Assembly (NCBI GenBank): GCA_947500385.1 | Contig: CANMSA010000028.1 | Location: 1 to 50,390 of the forward strand | Direction of reading: 5' to 3' | Length of the DNA: 50,390 nt | DNA from: an uncultured Flavobacteriaceae bacterium | GTDB taxonomy: Bacteria; Bacteroidota; Bacteroidia; Flavobacteriales; Flavobacteriaceae | In this document: positions 42,906 through 50,390 of the stretch, in pieces | How positions within the stretch are numbered: position 1 is the first letter of the stretch | How the letters are laid out: every line of letters begins with the position of its first letter | Position numbers and translations under genes: made by a program | The notes under the pieces: model-generated | The model's input: the letters and a program-made list of their open reading frames with translations, nothing else | Told to the model about the DNA's origin: nothing | The model's database searches: none

Positions 42906-44150
42906 TTATAGTCTAGGGGAAACTCCTTCTTTGGGATAACAGATATAGTATTTAGTGACGACATTGGAAAGGGCTTTTAGGTTCAGGTGATCGGATGCTT
43001 TCACCACATCTGTTAGTTTTCCGCCGCTTTTCAAAATCATGATACGCTGTTTATGAGGATTATAGGCAGTATTTTGAATTTCCCCGGAGAAAACAAAATA
43101 CGACGCCTCTTCTTCACTCAGGTTATGCTTTTGTTGTAATTGCAAGAGGTGTTTCGTAATTTTCTGTTGCTCGATCGGTTTGTTTTTCAACTTGATATGC
43201 AACAAATTCCGATTGAGTAACCGCATACATATCTCCGAAAGAACAACATCTGGATGGTGTTGCCAAGCTTTCAAAGCCCCCATTACATCCACATCGTCCA
43301 ACATGGAAAAACGATCTAATATGGCTTCGTCAAAATCGGCTTTCCTTATCTTATGTGTGAGAAAAAACAAAAGGGTATTACTGCAGGGGACCTCCACTCC
43401 CTTTGCCAACAATTCTTTCGCCCTTCGCAACGAACGAATCAATAACTGTTCTGCCACTACTCCGGTCTTGTGCAAATACACCTGCCAATACATGAACCGC
43501 CGGGCCATTAAAAACTTTTCAACCGAGTAGATTCCCTTCTCCTCTATCACCAACTCGTCATTGACTACGTTCAACATCCGCACCAAACGTTCCGAATTGA
43601 TATTCCCTTCAGAGACGCCCGTGTAAAAACTATCCCGTTTCAAATAATCGAGGCGATCCATATCCAATTGGCTCGAAACCAGTTGATTTAAAAAGGTTTT
43701 GGGGTGCGTTCCGTTGAAAATAGCGATGGCCGTAGTTAAACTTCCGTTAAACTTCTTGTTCAAAGCCTCCATAAAAAGGAGCGATATATCTTCATGTTGT
43801 ACCCCCTCTACAATGCTATGTTCCATCGCGTGGGAAAAAGGGCCATGTCCAATATCGTGTAATAAAATCGCAACCAACAACCCTTCCTCTTCCCCTTCTG
43901 AAATCGCAACCGCTTTAGAACGAAGCAGTTGTATTGCCTGTTGCATCAAGTGCATACACCCCAGCGCATGATGAAAACGGGTGTGATGCGCCCCTGGATA
44001 TACCAAATAAGACAGTCCCATTTGCGAAATGCGGCGCAAACGCTGAAAGTACGGGTGACTGATAAGCTCATAAACGAGCGGATTGGGAATTCCAATAAAT
44101 CCGTAAATTGGATCATTGAAAATTTCGAGTTTTTTGGAATGCGAACTCAT
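42906..44150 (-). CDS. HD-domain phosphohydrolase (dNTPase-like)
   Basis: 414 residues from ATG 44150 (MSSHSKKLEIFNDPIYGFI). An open frame extends up to 44288 but adds Cys-rich, non-family sequence. The HD motif is complete: AHHTRFHHALGCMHL, LLHDIGHGPFSHAMEH and, later, QLDMDRLDYLKRDSFYTGV with the closing Asp. The enzyme belongs to the YdhJ/SAMHD1-like group that acts on nucleotides; the substrate is not determined. It begins the lpx cluster in this strand, and its promoter should lie in 44151-44431, shared with the divergent porX. Confidence 0.92.
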   Translation of the reverse strand: MSSHSKKLEIFNDPIYGFIGIPNPLVYELISHPYFQRLRRISQMGLSYLVYPGAHHTRFHHALGCMHLMQQAIQLLRSKAVAISEGEEEGLLVAILLHDIGHGPFSHAMEHSIVEGVQHEDISLLFMEALNKKFNGSLTTAIAIFNGTHPKTFLNQLVSSQLDMDRLDYLKRDSFYTGVSEGNINSERLVRMLNVVNDELVIEEKGIYSVEKFLMARRFMYWQVYLHKTGVVAEQLLIRSLRRAKELLAKGVEVPCSNTLLFFLTHKIRKADFDEAILDRFSMLDDVDVMGALKAWQHHPDVVLSEICMRLLNRNLLHIKLKNKPIEQQKITKHLLQLQQKHNLSEEEASYFVFSGEIQNTAYNPHKQRIMILKSGGKLTDVVKASDHLNLKALSNVVTKYYICYPKEGVSPRL

Positions 44151-44382
44151 GGAGCCTTTTATAAAATGATGGACCGGTTTTTGCGGTCCGCACAAAGTTA
44201 GACAATATTGGTATGATTGGAGCCTTCCTTTTTTCCTGAATCGGCAAATAGAAAAAAAGAAAGAGGTCATACATAACAAGACGGCCAAAAACAGTGCGTA
44301 TTAAAGAACCCTTACCGGATGAATAAATGGCCGTATACACAATCTGTTTTAGTACATCATACGTAGGTAGTAGAGAGGATAG

Positions 44383-44411
44383 TTGTATGCCTTAACTAGA
44401 ATGCTAATTTG
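44383..44411 (+). promoter_or_regulatory. Candidate porX promoter
   Basis: TTG at 44383-44385 and TAATTTG at 44405-44411, 19 bases apart, resemble the flavobacterial TTG / TAnnTTTG pair with one base missing in the second element. Transcription would start about 15 bases before the porX ATG at 44432. Confidence 0.3.
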
Positions 44412-44431
44412 ATTATAGAATTCACTGTAGA

Positions 44432-45976
44432 ATGAATAAAATTTCAATACTTTGGGCCGATGACGAAATCGACCTATTAAAACCGCACATCTTATTCCTG
44501 GAAGGAAAAAATTACGAAGTGATACAGTGCCGAAGTGGTCAGGAAGCCATAGAAGCCCTGAGCGAAAGCCGTGTAGACATAGTTTTTTTGGATGAAAACA
44601 TGCCCGGTATTTCGGGACTGGAAACCTTGAACGAGATTAAGGTGATGGATGCTTCACTCCCCGTAGTGATGATCACAAAGAGCGAAGAGGAGTTTATCAT
44701 GGAAGAGGCGATCGGCTCCAAAATTGCGGATTACCTGATCAAGCCGGTAAATCCGAATCAAATTCTTTTATCGCTAAAGAAAAATCTAGATCACTCGCGT
44801 TTGGTCTCGGAAAAGACGACCAGCAATTACCAGCAGGAGTTCCGAAAAATCGCTATGGACCTATCGATGGTGAACTCTATTGAGGAATGGACCCATTTAT
44901 ATCGAAAACTGATTTATTGGGAATTGCAATTGGAGGAAATCGAAGATGCCAGCATGTTCGAAATCTTGGAGTCCCAAAAGGCCGAGGCGAACAACCAATT
45001 TGGGAAGTTCGTAGAACGTAATTACGAAGATTGGTTTCAAGACCCGGAAGGCCCTGTTATGTCGCACACCCTTTTTAAAGAGCGTGTCTTTCCAGAACTG
45101 AAGGAAGGTCCCACTCTTTTGGTAGTGGTTGACAATTTACGCTACGACCAATGGCTCGCTTTTGAGGACACCGTCGGTAATTTTTATAAAAAAGATACCG
45201 AGGAAGCCTATTTCAGTATTCTCCCTACTGCGACACAGTATGCCCGAAATGCTATTTTTTCTGGCTTGACTCCTTTGGACATGGAGAAAAAATACCCGGA
45301 TTGGTGGAAAAACGATACCGATGAAGGCGGTAAAAACCTCTTTGAGGATAAGTTCCTAGGGGCCCAGATAAAACGGCTGGGGCTCGACATCAAATGGGAA
45401 TACCATAAAATCAGCAGCCTAAAGCAAGGAAAGCACTTATCGCAGAATTTTAAATCGCAAAAGGATAACGACCTTACCGTAATAGTCTATAATTTTGTGG
45501 ACATGCTCTCGCATTCCAAGACCGAGATGGAGGTCATTAAAGAGTTGGCCAGCAATGACAAAGCCTACCGCTCCTTGACCCAAAGTTGGTTCAAAAACTC
45601 CCCTTTGCTGGAAATTATTCAACAAGCGCAGACTCTGGGGATGAAACTGATCATTACTACCGACCATGGTACCATAAATGTAAAACAACCCTCAAAAGTT
45701 ATCGGAGATAAGGAAACCAGCCTGAACCTTCGTTACAAAACCGGACGCAGCCTCACCTATGATGAAAAAGATGTCTTGGAAGCCAGGGACCCTCGCAGTA
45801 TATATTTGCCAAGCATTAATATGAGTAGTTCCTTTATTTTTGCGAAAAACGACTTGTTTTTTGCCTATCCCAATAACTACAACCATTATGTGGGATATTA
45901 TCGCAATACCTATCAACATGGGGGAGTCTCGTTGGAAGAGATGATCATTCCCTTTGTAGTATTGCGGCCGAAGTAA
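44432..45976 (+). CDS. porX: PorX: response regulator with PglZ domain, type IX secretion control
   Basis: 514 residues, the usual PorX length. The receiver domain (about 1-120) has D10-D11, phospho-acceptor D54 in VFLDENMPG, T82 and K104. A helical linker follows. The PglZ/alkaline-phosphatase-like domain (about 205-514) has VVVDNLRYDQW (D234), the nucleophile region SILPTATQYARNAIF, LIITTDHGTINV and NTYQHGGVSLEEMIIPF with metal-binding Asp/His residues. Known PorX proteins act with the kinase PorY and a sigma factor to control T9SS genes and hydrolyse oligonucleotides. No porY is adjacent. The gene is divergent from the HD/lpx cluster. Confidence 0.95.
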   Translation: MNKISILWADDEIDLLKPHILFLEGKNYEVIQCRSGQEAIEALSESRVDIVFLDENMPGISGLETLNEIKVMDASLPVVMITKSEEEFIMEEAIGSKIADYLIKPVNPNQILLSLKKNLDHSRLVSEKTTSNYQQEFRKIAMDLSMVNSIEEWTHLYRKLIYWELQLEEIEDASMFEILESQKAEANNQFGKFVERNYEDWFQDPEGPVMSHTLFKERVFPELKEGPTLLVVVDNLRYDQWLAFEDTVGNFYKKDTEEAYFSILPTATQYARNAIFSGLTPLDMEKKYPDWWKNDTDEGGKNLFEDKFLGAQIKRLGLDIKWEYHKISSLKQGKHLSQNFKSQKDNDLTVIVYNFVDMLSHSKTEMEVIKELASNDKAYRSLTQSWFKNSPLLEIIQQAQTLGMKLIITTDHGTINVKQPSKVIGDKETSLNLRYKTGRSLTYDEKDVLEARDPRSIYLPSINMSSSFIFAKNDLFFAYPNNYNHYVGYYRNTYQHGGVSLEEMIIPFVVLRPK

Positions 45977-45990
45977 TGACTGCTTTGCAT

Positions 45991-46074
45991 CAAGTGCAAG
46001 CGCAAGTGTCAAGTTCAAGGTCAAGCGCAAGTGTCAAGTTCAAGTTCAAGCGCAAGTTTCAAGTTCAAGGTCAA
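45991..46074. repeat. Degenerate CAAGNN hexamer array
   Basis: About 14 consecutive hexamers of the form CAAGNN (CAAGTG, CAAGCG, CAAGTT, CAAGGT), some with one extra base, starting 15 bases after the porX stop. The same words return at 46909-46936, on the other side of the heptamer block, so the block is bracketed by hexamer repeats. Confidence 0.8.
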
Positions 46075-46081
46075 ATACGAA

Positions 46082-46840
46082 CTGATTACCTATTACTGTT
46101 CACTGCTCACTGATTACCGATTACCGATTACCGATTACCGCCAATCGAAAAGCGCTTCGACATGCTCAGCGTGACGTAGGTGCTCCTAGTTGTCCTGGCC
46201 AAATCAAATCCATCATTTTTAACCGTAAACTGATTACTATTCACTGATTACCGATTACCGTTCACTGTTCACTGATTACCGATTACTGATTACTGATTAC
46301 CGTCAATCGAAAAGCGCTTCGACATGCTCAGCGTGACGTAGGTGTTCCTAGTTGTCCTGGCCAAATCAAATCCATCATTTTTTATTGTAAACTGATTACT
46401 GTTCACTGATTACCGTTCACTGATTACCGTTCACTGATTACTGATTACCGATTACTGCTCACTGATTACCGCCAATCGAAAAGCGCTTCGACATGCTCAG
46501 CGTGACGTAGGTGCTCCTAGTTGTCCTGGCCAAATCAAATCCATCATTTTTAACCGTAAACTGATTACTATTCACTGATTACCGATTACCGTTCACTGTT
46601 CACTGATTACCGATTACTGATTACTGATTACCGTCAATCGAAAAGCGCTTCGACATGCTCAGCGTGACGTAGGTGTTCCTAGTTGTCCTGGCCGAATCAA
46701 ATCCATTATTTTTAACCGTAAACTGCTCACCGATAACTGACTACTGATTACCGATTACTGTTCACTGCTTACCGTTCACTGCTTACCGTTCATTGCTTAC
46801 CGTTCACTGCTTACCGTTCACTGATTACTGAATACCGTTC
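46082..46840. repeat. Compound repeat block: heptamer arrays alternating with four copies of an ~85-bp module
   Basis: Heptamers CTGATTA, CCGATTA, CTGTTCA, CTGCTCA and related forms occur in runs. Between them lie four nearly identical modules starting CAATCGAAAAGCGCTTCGAC at 46142, 46304, 46473 and 46635, each running through TCCTAGTTGTCCTGGCC to CATCATTTTT. The spacing 162-169-162 shows a dimer duplicated as a unit of 331 bp; copies 1/3 and 2/4 share their C/T variants (GTGCTCC versus GTGTTCC). After the fourth module a long heptamer run (CTGCTTA/CCGTTCA) continues to about 46840. No coding potential. Confidence 0.9.
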
Positions 46841-46848
46841 TGTCAGGT

Positions 46849-46880
46849 CGAGCGCAGTCGAGACCTATCTTCAAAGGGGA
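46849..46880. repeat. Dispersed-type palindromic motif
   Basis: TCAGGTCGAGCGCAGTCGAG followed by ACC is an imperfect palindrome (TCGA repeated on both sides of GCGCAG). From memory, very similar GAGCGCAGTCGAGA words are scattered between genes in many flavobacterial genomes. The module above contains a related stretch (GCTTCGACATGCTCAGCGTGAC). Confidence 0.45.
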
Positions 46881-47005
46881 CATACAACCACTGTGCCGAA
46901 AGTAGTAACAAGTTCAAGCGCAAGTGTCAAGTTCAAAAAATATAGATCGTTCACCGTGCTGAATTTGTAGTTGTGCATAAATTTCCTTTCTTTGACCCGC
47001 CAGTT

Positions 47006-47416
47006 ATGAAAAAAGATTATACCGAAGCCGACTTACCAAAAATTGCCCAATGGGTATTGGGTCAAGCATCCTCAAAAACACTTTGTTTTTATGGGGAAAT
47101 GGGTGCAGGGAAGACCACCTTGATCAAAGAATTGGTGCGCTGCTTGGAAGGAAGCGATCCTGGAAACAGCCCTACCTTCGGCATCGTAAACGAATACGAA
47201 AAAACCGATGGCGGCCTCTTGGGGTATCATTTTGATTTTTATCGTTTAAATGACGAAATGGAAGCCTATGACTTGGGTTTTGAAGAGTATTTAGCGCAAA
47301 ATGTGTGGGTTTTTATCGAATGGCCCGAAAAAATTTCAAGTTTAATCCCTGAGGACGCTACGAATATTACTATTGAAGTGGCGGATGAAACAGCGCGCAG
47401 TATTCAACTTTCCTAG
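47006..47416 (+). CDS. tsaE: tRNA threonylcarbamoyladenosine biosynthesis ATPase TsaE
   Basis: 136 residues from ATG 47006 (MKKDYTEADLPKIAQWVLGQ), which fits the family; a GTG at 46973 would add 11 unrelated residues. The Walker A motif GEMGAGKTT is at 30-38. NSPTFGIVNEYE, HFDFYRL and VFIEWPEKI are TsaE hallmarks. It drives the TsaB-TsaD-TsaE complex that makes t6A37 in ANN-decoding tRNAs. The large repeat block lies directly upstream, so its promoter must lie within or just after the repeats. Confidence 0.95.
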   Translation: MKKDYTEADLPKIAQWVLGQASSKTLCFYGEMGAGKTTLIKELVRCLEGSDPGNSPTFGIVNEYEKTDGGLLGYHFDFYRLNDEMEAYDLGFEEYLAQNVWVFIEWPEKISSLIPEDATNITIEVADETARSIQLS

Positions 47417-47679
47417 TATCCTTATTTCCCTCTAAGTTATCCCTTTACGGTTTTAGAATTGAATTCAGAAGGTGTTTTTCTTGAATTTGAAACGAATTTC
47501 GAAACGCTTTTGGCGAAGAATAATTGCGCTTTTGAGGGCTTTTCCTTCAAAATTCGACGAAATGCTTCATTTATCCGATAAAGTGTTCGATTTTAACGTT
47601 TAAAAACTTTTTTTTAAGGGCAGATTTCCTACTTTTACCAACGAGATAACTATAATTTCTAACTAAAAAACCCCTGAAA

Positions 47680-47814
47680 ATGAAAAAATTCGTATTTGGC
47701 CTGTTGGCATGTGTAACCCTTTTAGCCGTATCCTGTGAATCTAGTTCTACTGCAGAGGAGGATGCTTTGTATGAGCAAGGTGTTGATAAAAGTAAGCTTA
47801 CAAAGAAAATTTAA
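47680..47814 (+). CDS. Small lipoprotein, 44 residues
   Basis: MKKFVFGLLACVTLLAVSC is a clear lipoprotein signal with C19 as lipid site, followed by a 25-residue Ser/Glu-rich mature part that contains ALYEQGVDKSKL. An intrinsic terminator follows at 47846, and an AT-rich upstream region with TACTTTTA (about 47630) could be a promoter, so it looks like a free-standing transcription unit. Too short for most gene callers. Function unknown; short Bacteroidota lipoproteins with a YEQGVDK-like motif seem familiar to me, but I cannot name a family. Confidence 0.8.
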   Translation: MKKFVFGLLACVTLLAVSCESSSTAEEDALYEQGVDKSKLTKKI

Positions 47815-47845
47815 AGTTTAACATTTTAAGTAAATAGATAAGATT

Positions 47846-47872
47846 AGGGCAATTTATATTGCCCTTTTTTTA
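47846..47872 (+). terminator. Intrinsic terminator of the small lipoprotein gene
   Basis: AGGGCAAT (47846-47853) pairs with ATTGCCCT (47858-47865) over a TTAT loop and runs into a T-tract (TTTTTTTAT). It is placed 32 bases after the small lipoprotein stop. Confidence 0.85.
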
Positions 47873-47928
47873 TACTTTTTAAAGTTTTGCTTCGTTAAAA
47901 ATAAAACTAAGTAAGCTCATTGTTGAAT

Positions 47929-48588
47929 ATGAATCCCAAAAGTAATAAGGTAAAGAGAAAAATATTCTGGGAATCAATCTGTGTATTTTTTATTGCAATC
48001 GCTCCTTTCGTTTATAAATTATACGACTATTTACCAGAAGACCCTGAAGCTACCATTTCTTTCCTCGGTTTTGTAATTGACAATCACGGTTTTGCAGATG
48101 TATCCACCTTTATGTGGTTTTTAATGAGCAAAATAGTCCCTTTATATTTATTGATTTTCTGGTTTTTAACTTCGAAGAATTGGTGGTATCATATCATTTT
48201 GTTGCCTATAGCAATGTACTCCTTTCAAATTTTCGAAGTATTGTTTACATATGACAAGGAAATCGACACCGAAAATTTGCTATGGCTACTACCAGTTTGC
48301 ATGGTCGTAGTTCCAATTGTTTACTTCATCAGAATAAAGCTGTATGACAAATATGTGCACGGTATCGACTTGGAAGCCATGGAAGCTGAATTAAGATTGC
48401 TAAAGCAAAAACAATCAGAAAATACTTTTGATAAAGGTTCTGAAATAAGCACAGAAAATTCCCCTAAAAAAGTTTCTAGGGAGTACCGGTCGTTAAGCGA
48501 AAAAATAGAATATGGACTCTCAACTAATAACCTAGAGAGCAAATTCAAGCAATTCCAAAACAGCTTAAAGAGCTTGCTGCATCTCTAG
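47929..48588 (+). CDS. Unrecognised membrane protein with C-terminal helical tail
   Basis: 219 residues from ATG 47929 (a TTG at 47920 is less likely). Hydrophobic segments are at about 14-33, 58-84 (including MSKIVPLYLLIFWFL), 87-104 and 117-138, so four membrane passes. The remaining 80 residues are charged and helical (LEAMEAELRLLKQKQSE...), probably a cytoplasmic coiled coil. No family recognised. It lies alone between a terminator and the dehydrogenase gene, on the same strand. Confidence 0.75.
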   Translation: MNPKSNKVKRKIFWESICVFFIAIAPFVYKLYDYLPEDPEATISFLGFVIDNHGFADVSTFMWFLMSKIVPLYLLIFWFLTSKNWWYHIILLPIAMYSFQIFEVLFTYDKEIDTENLLWLLPVCMVVVPIVYFIRIKLYDKYVHGIDLEAMEAELRLLKQKQSENTFDKGSEISTENSPKKVSREYRSLSEKIEYGLSTNNLESKFKQFQNSLKSLLHL

Positions 48589-48734
48589 TTTTACCACACC
48601 ACTCTTTATCCCTTTCCAAACAATATTTTTAAAAAAAATGTTCCGGCATTTTTGGTCACCTTATTACCTACGGTATTTCCTAGAATTTCCTTAAATTTAC
48701 TCTCAACAACCTTCACCATCCGTACGCGGCCTCT

Positions 48735-49934
48735 ATGAATCAACCCAGCTCTCCTTTCAGCAAACAACAATTGCTTCCACAAGAAGAAACGCTAGAGATC
48801 TTGCGCCAAAAACGGGAGCTCTTTATCGGCATCCCCAAAGAAAACCAATATCAGGAACAACGTATTTGCCTTACGCCCGATGCGGTCAATGCCATTACGG
48901 CCAATGGCCATCGGGTACTGATCGAATCCGGTGCAGGGGAAGGTGCCCATTTTTCCGATGTCGATTATACCAATGCCGGTGGCGAAATCACACGGGACAC
49001 CAAAAAAGTATTTGGTTGTCCGCTCCTTTTAAAAGTAGAGCCCCCTACCCTTGCGGAAATCGAAATGATGCATCCACAGGCGACCATTATTTCGGCCCTA
49101 CAGATCAAAACACAAGACAAGCAATATTTTGAGCACCTGGCCAAAAAACGGATTACGGCCATCGCCTTTGAATACATTAAAGACGAGGATGGCAAGTACC
49201 CGGCCGTACGCTCCCTAAGCGAGATCGCAGGAATATCCTCCGTACTGATCGCCTCGGAACTCATGGCCGCCACAAACGACGGCAATGGCCTTATGTTCGG
49301 CAATATCAGTGGAGTGCCCCCGGTAGAAGTGGTGATTATCGGAGCCGGTACCGTGGGAGAATTCGCCGCACGCTCCGCCATCGGCCTAGGGGCCAATGTG
49401 CGTGTTTTTGACAACTCCCTGACCAAGCTGCGCAACATTCAATCGCGTTTGCGGCAAACGGTATACACCTCTACCATTCAACCCAAAAACTTGGTAAAAG
49501 CCCTGCGCAGATGCGATGTGGCTATTGGTGCGGTACGGGGAACGGATCGCTCTCCCGTGGTGGTAACCAGCCCCATGGTGGAGCAAATGAAAAAAGGAGC
49601 CGTCATTATTGATGTGAGCATCGATATGGGCGGATGTTTCGAAACCAGCGAAGTAACCGATCATAACAAACCGACCTGTGAAAAATTTGGGGTCATCCAT
49701 TACGGGGTTCCCAATATTCCCTCCCGCTATCCGAAAACGGCCACCCTTTCCATTAGCAATATCTTTACGCCCTATCTCTTAAAATTAGGAGAAGAAGGCG
49801 GACTCGAAAATTCCCTTCGATTTGACAAGGGACTTCGCAACGGACTTTATATGTATCACGGAATCCTGACCAACAAATCGGTCGGAGAATGGTTCGACCT
49901 GCAGTACAGTGATATTAACTTCCTGATCTTTTAA
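48735..49934 (+). CDS. ald: Alanine dehydrogenase / PNT-alpha family protein
   Basis: 399 residues. The N-terminal domain has FIGIPKENQYQEQRICLTPDAVNAITANGHRVLIESGAGEGAHFSD. The Rossmann domain has VVIIGAGTVGEFAARSAIGLGANVRVFDNS, and IDVSIDMGGCFETS and HYGVPNIPSRYPKTATLSISNIFTPYLL close the fold. Known alanine dehydrogenases interconvert alanine and pyruvate plus ammonia with NAD. The substrate-binding Lys (LLKVEPP) is present. The catalytic His expected shortly after it is not evident (SALQIKTQ replaces the usual Y-L-H-L), so substrate and activity are less certain. It is coupled to the next gene, 1 base away. Confidence 0.88.
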   Translation: MNQPSSPFSKQQLLPQEETLEILRQKRELFIGIPKENQYQEQRICLTPDAVNAITANGHRVLIESGAGEGAHFSDVDYTNAGGEITRDTKKVFGCPLLLKVEPPTLAEIEMMHPQATIISALQIKTQDKQYFEHLAKKRITAIAFEYIKDEDGKYPAVRSLSEIAGISSVLIASELMAATNDGNGLMFGNISGVPPVEVVIIGAGTVGEFAARSAIGLGANVRVFDNSLTKLRNIQSRLRQTVYTSTIQPKNLVKALRRCDVAIGAVRGTDRSPVVVTSPMVEQMKKGAVIIDVSIDMGGCFETSEVTDHNKPTCEKFGVIHYGVPNIPSRYPKTATLSISNIFTPYLLKLGEEGGLENSLRFDKGLRNGLYMYHGILTNKSVGEWFDLQYSDINFLIF

Positions 49935-49935
49935 T

Positions 49936-50316
49936 ATGAGTTTTCTAAAACGGCTCGGCTTTTTTCTGGTCGGACTTTCGATCGGTATTGTTTTTCTTAG
50001 CATGTTCTTCAAAAAAAAATCGGACGAAACCGGGGTTTCTTTCTGCTACCTCCCCAATTGTCGAACCCTGAAAGACATTCGTTCCAAGCAACTTCAGTAT
50101 TCGGATGCCGTGCAAACGCTCTTGCAAGACAAAAGCTTGGATACTACGGACATTCATAGTTTTTTGTTCGAAGGGGATGTGGACTTTGGGAAAAGCGATA
50201 CTAAATCATCCCCCTGTAAAACCTATTTTATTGAAGGGACGATCAACGAAAAAGAAGCTGTGCTCAAAGTTCGGAATTGCCGTTCGAAAGCCGTGGTGGA
50301 AGCGATTGAGTTCTAG
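49936..50316 (+). CDS. DUF4258 family protein with membrane anchor
   Basis: 126 residues beginning one base after the dehydrogenase stop. One N-terminal membrane segment (about 8-25) is followed by a small soluble domain of DUF4258 type (RSKQLQYSDAVQTLLQDKSLDTTDIHSFLFEGDVDFGKS...KTYFIEGTINEKEAVLKVRNCRSKAVVEAI) with Cys residues at about positions 37, 42, 94 and 114. Function unknown. The adjacency to ald suggests joint expression. Its stop codon TAG is the first three bases of the heptamer array that fills the right edge. Confidence 0.8.
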   Translation: MSFLKRLGFFLVGLSIGIVFLSMFFKKKSDETGVSFCYLPNCRTLKDIRSKQLQYSDAVQTLLQDKSLDTTDIHSFLFEGDVDFGKSDTKSSPCKTYFIEGTINEKEAVLKVRNCRSKAVVEAIEF

Positions 50317-50390
50317 AGGTTAGAGGTTAGAGGTTAGAGGTTAGAGGTTAGAGGTTAGAGGTTAGAGGTTAGAGGTTAGAGGTTAGAGGT
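50314..50390. repeat. Perfect heptanucleotide tandem array, at least 11 units
   Basis: Eleven uninterrupted copies of TAGAGGT run from 50314 to the window edge and continue beyond it. The first unit contains the stop codon of the DUF4258 gene. No variation between units is visible, unlike the two CTGNTTA-type arrays. Confidence 0.95.

Noticed and set aside
46142-46720. Possible CRISPR-like spacing of the four modules
   Set aside because: The intervening sequences are themselves heptamer repeats and duplicates of each other, not unique spacers. The modules are too long and no cas genes are near.

Overview
The window looks like a chromosomal segment of a marine-type Flavobacteriaceae (Bacteroidota). 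This rests on gene content and order: a PorX-type response regulator of the type IX secretion system, a fused lpxC-fabZ gene in an lpxD-lpxC/fabZ-lpxA-efp cluster, fused hisIE and hisB genes, a TonB-dependent receptor paired with a DUF4249 lipoprotein, and TTTG/TAnnTTTG-like promoter motifs. Species cannot be told. I see no tRNA, rRNA, CRISPR array, transposase or phage gene.

Layout. 1-1437 (-) is the N-terminal part of a large secreted repeat protein that runs off the left edge. 1681-3872 (+) is an OmpR-type response regulator and its sensor kinase. 3952-6675 (-) is an AAA+ ATPase / VWA chelatase-like pair. 6846-9068 (+) holds a DUF1853 and a DUF418 gene, followed by a repeat-rich gap. 9500-12749 (-) is a TonB receptor plus DUF4249 lipoprotein. 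13126-22913 (+) holds two ECF sigma factor modules separated by secreted enzymes: an aspartoacylase-like deacylase, a SnoaL-like lipoprotein and an S41 peptidase. The second sigma factor heads a run with an anti-sigma-like protein, two adhesin-like surface proteins and a small barrel protein.

22993-32933 (-) is a complete histidine operon, hisG-D-C-B-H-A-F-IE. Six unrelated genes lie at its junctions: three GNAT-type acetyltransferases, a four-helix-bundle (23S IVS-type) gene, a DUF1572/DinB gene and a NIPSNAP gene. Upstream of hisG lies a clear attenuator: a 17-codon leader peptide with four His codons, a strong intrinsic terminator, and a complementary antiterminator arm over the end of the leader.

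33189-44150 (-) is an envelope and housekeeping run: HD hydrolase, lpxD, lpxC/fabZ, lpxA, efp, an lpxD paralogue, sucD, a possible 26-codon ORF, fabG, a membrane VWA protein and a prohibitin-like protein. 44432-50316 (+) holds porX, a 1 kb block of heptamer and hexamer repeats with four copies of a longer module, tsaE, a 44-residue lipoprotein, a membrane protein, an alanine dehydrogenase-like gene and a DUF4258 gene. The right edge is a perfect 7-bp tandem array.

The strongest non-gene findings are the his attenuator, the three heptanucleotide repeat loci, the IVS-type cassette flanked by inverted repeats inside the his operon, the alternating repeat structure of the first gene, and an intercistronic hairpin plus small ORF between sucD and fabG.
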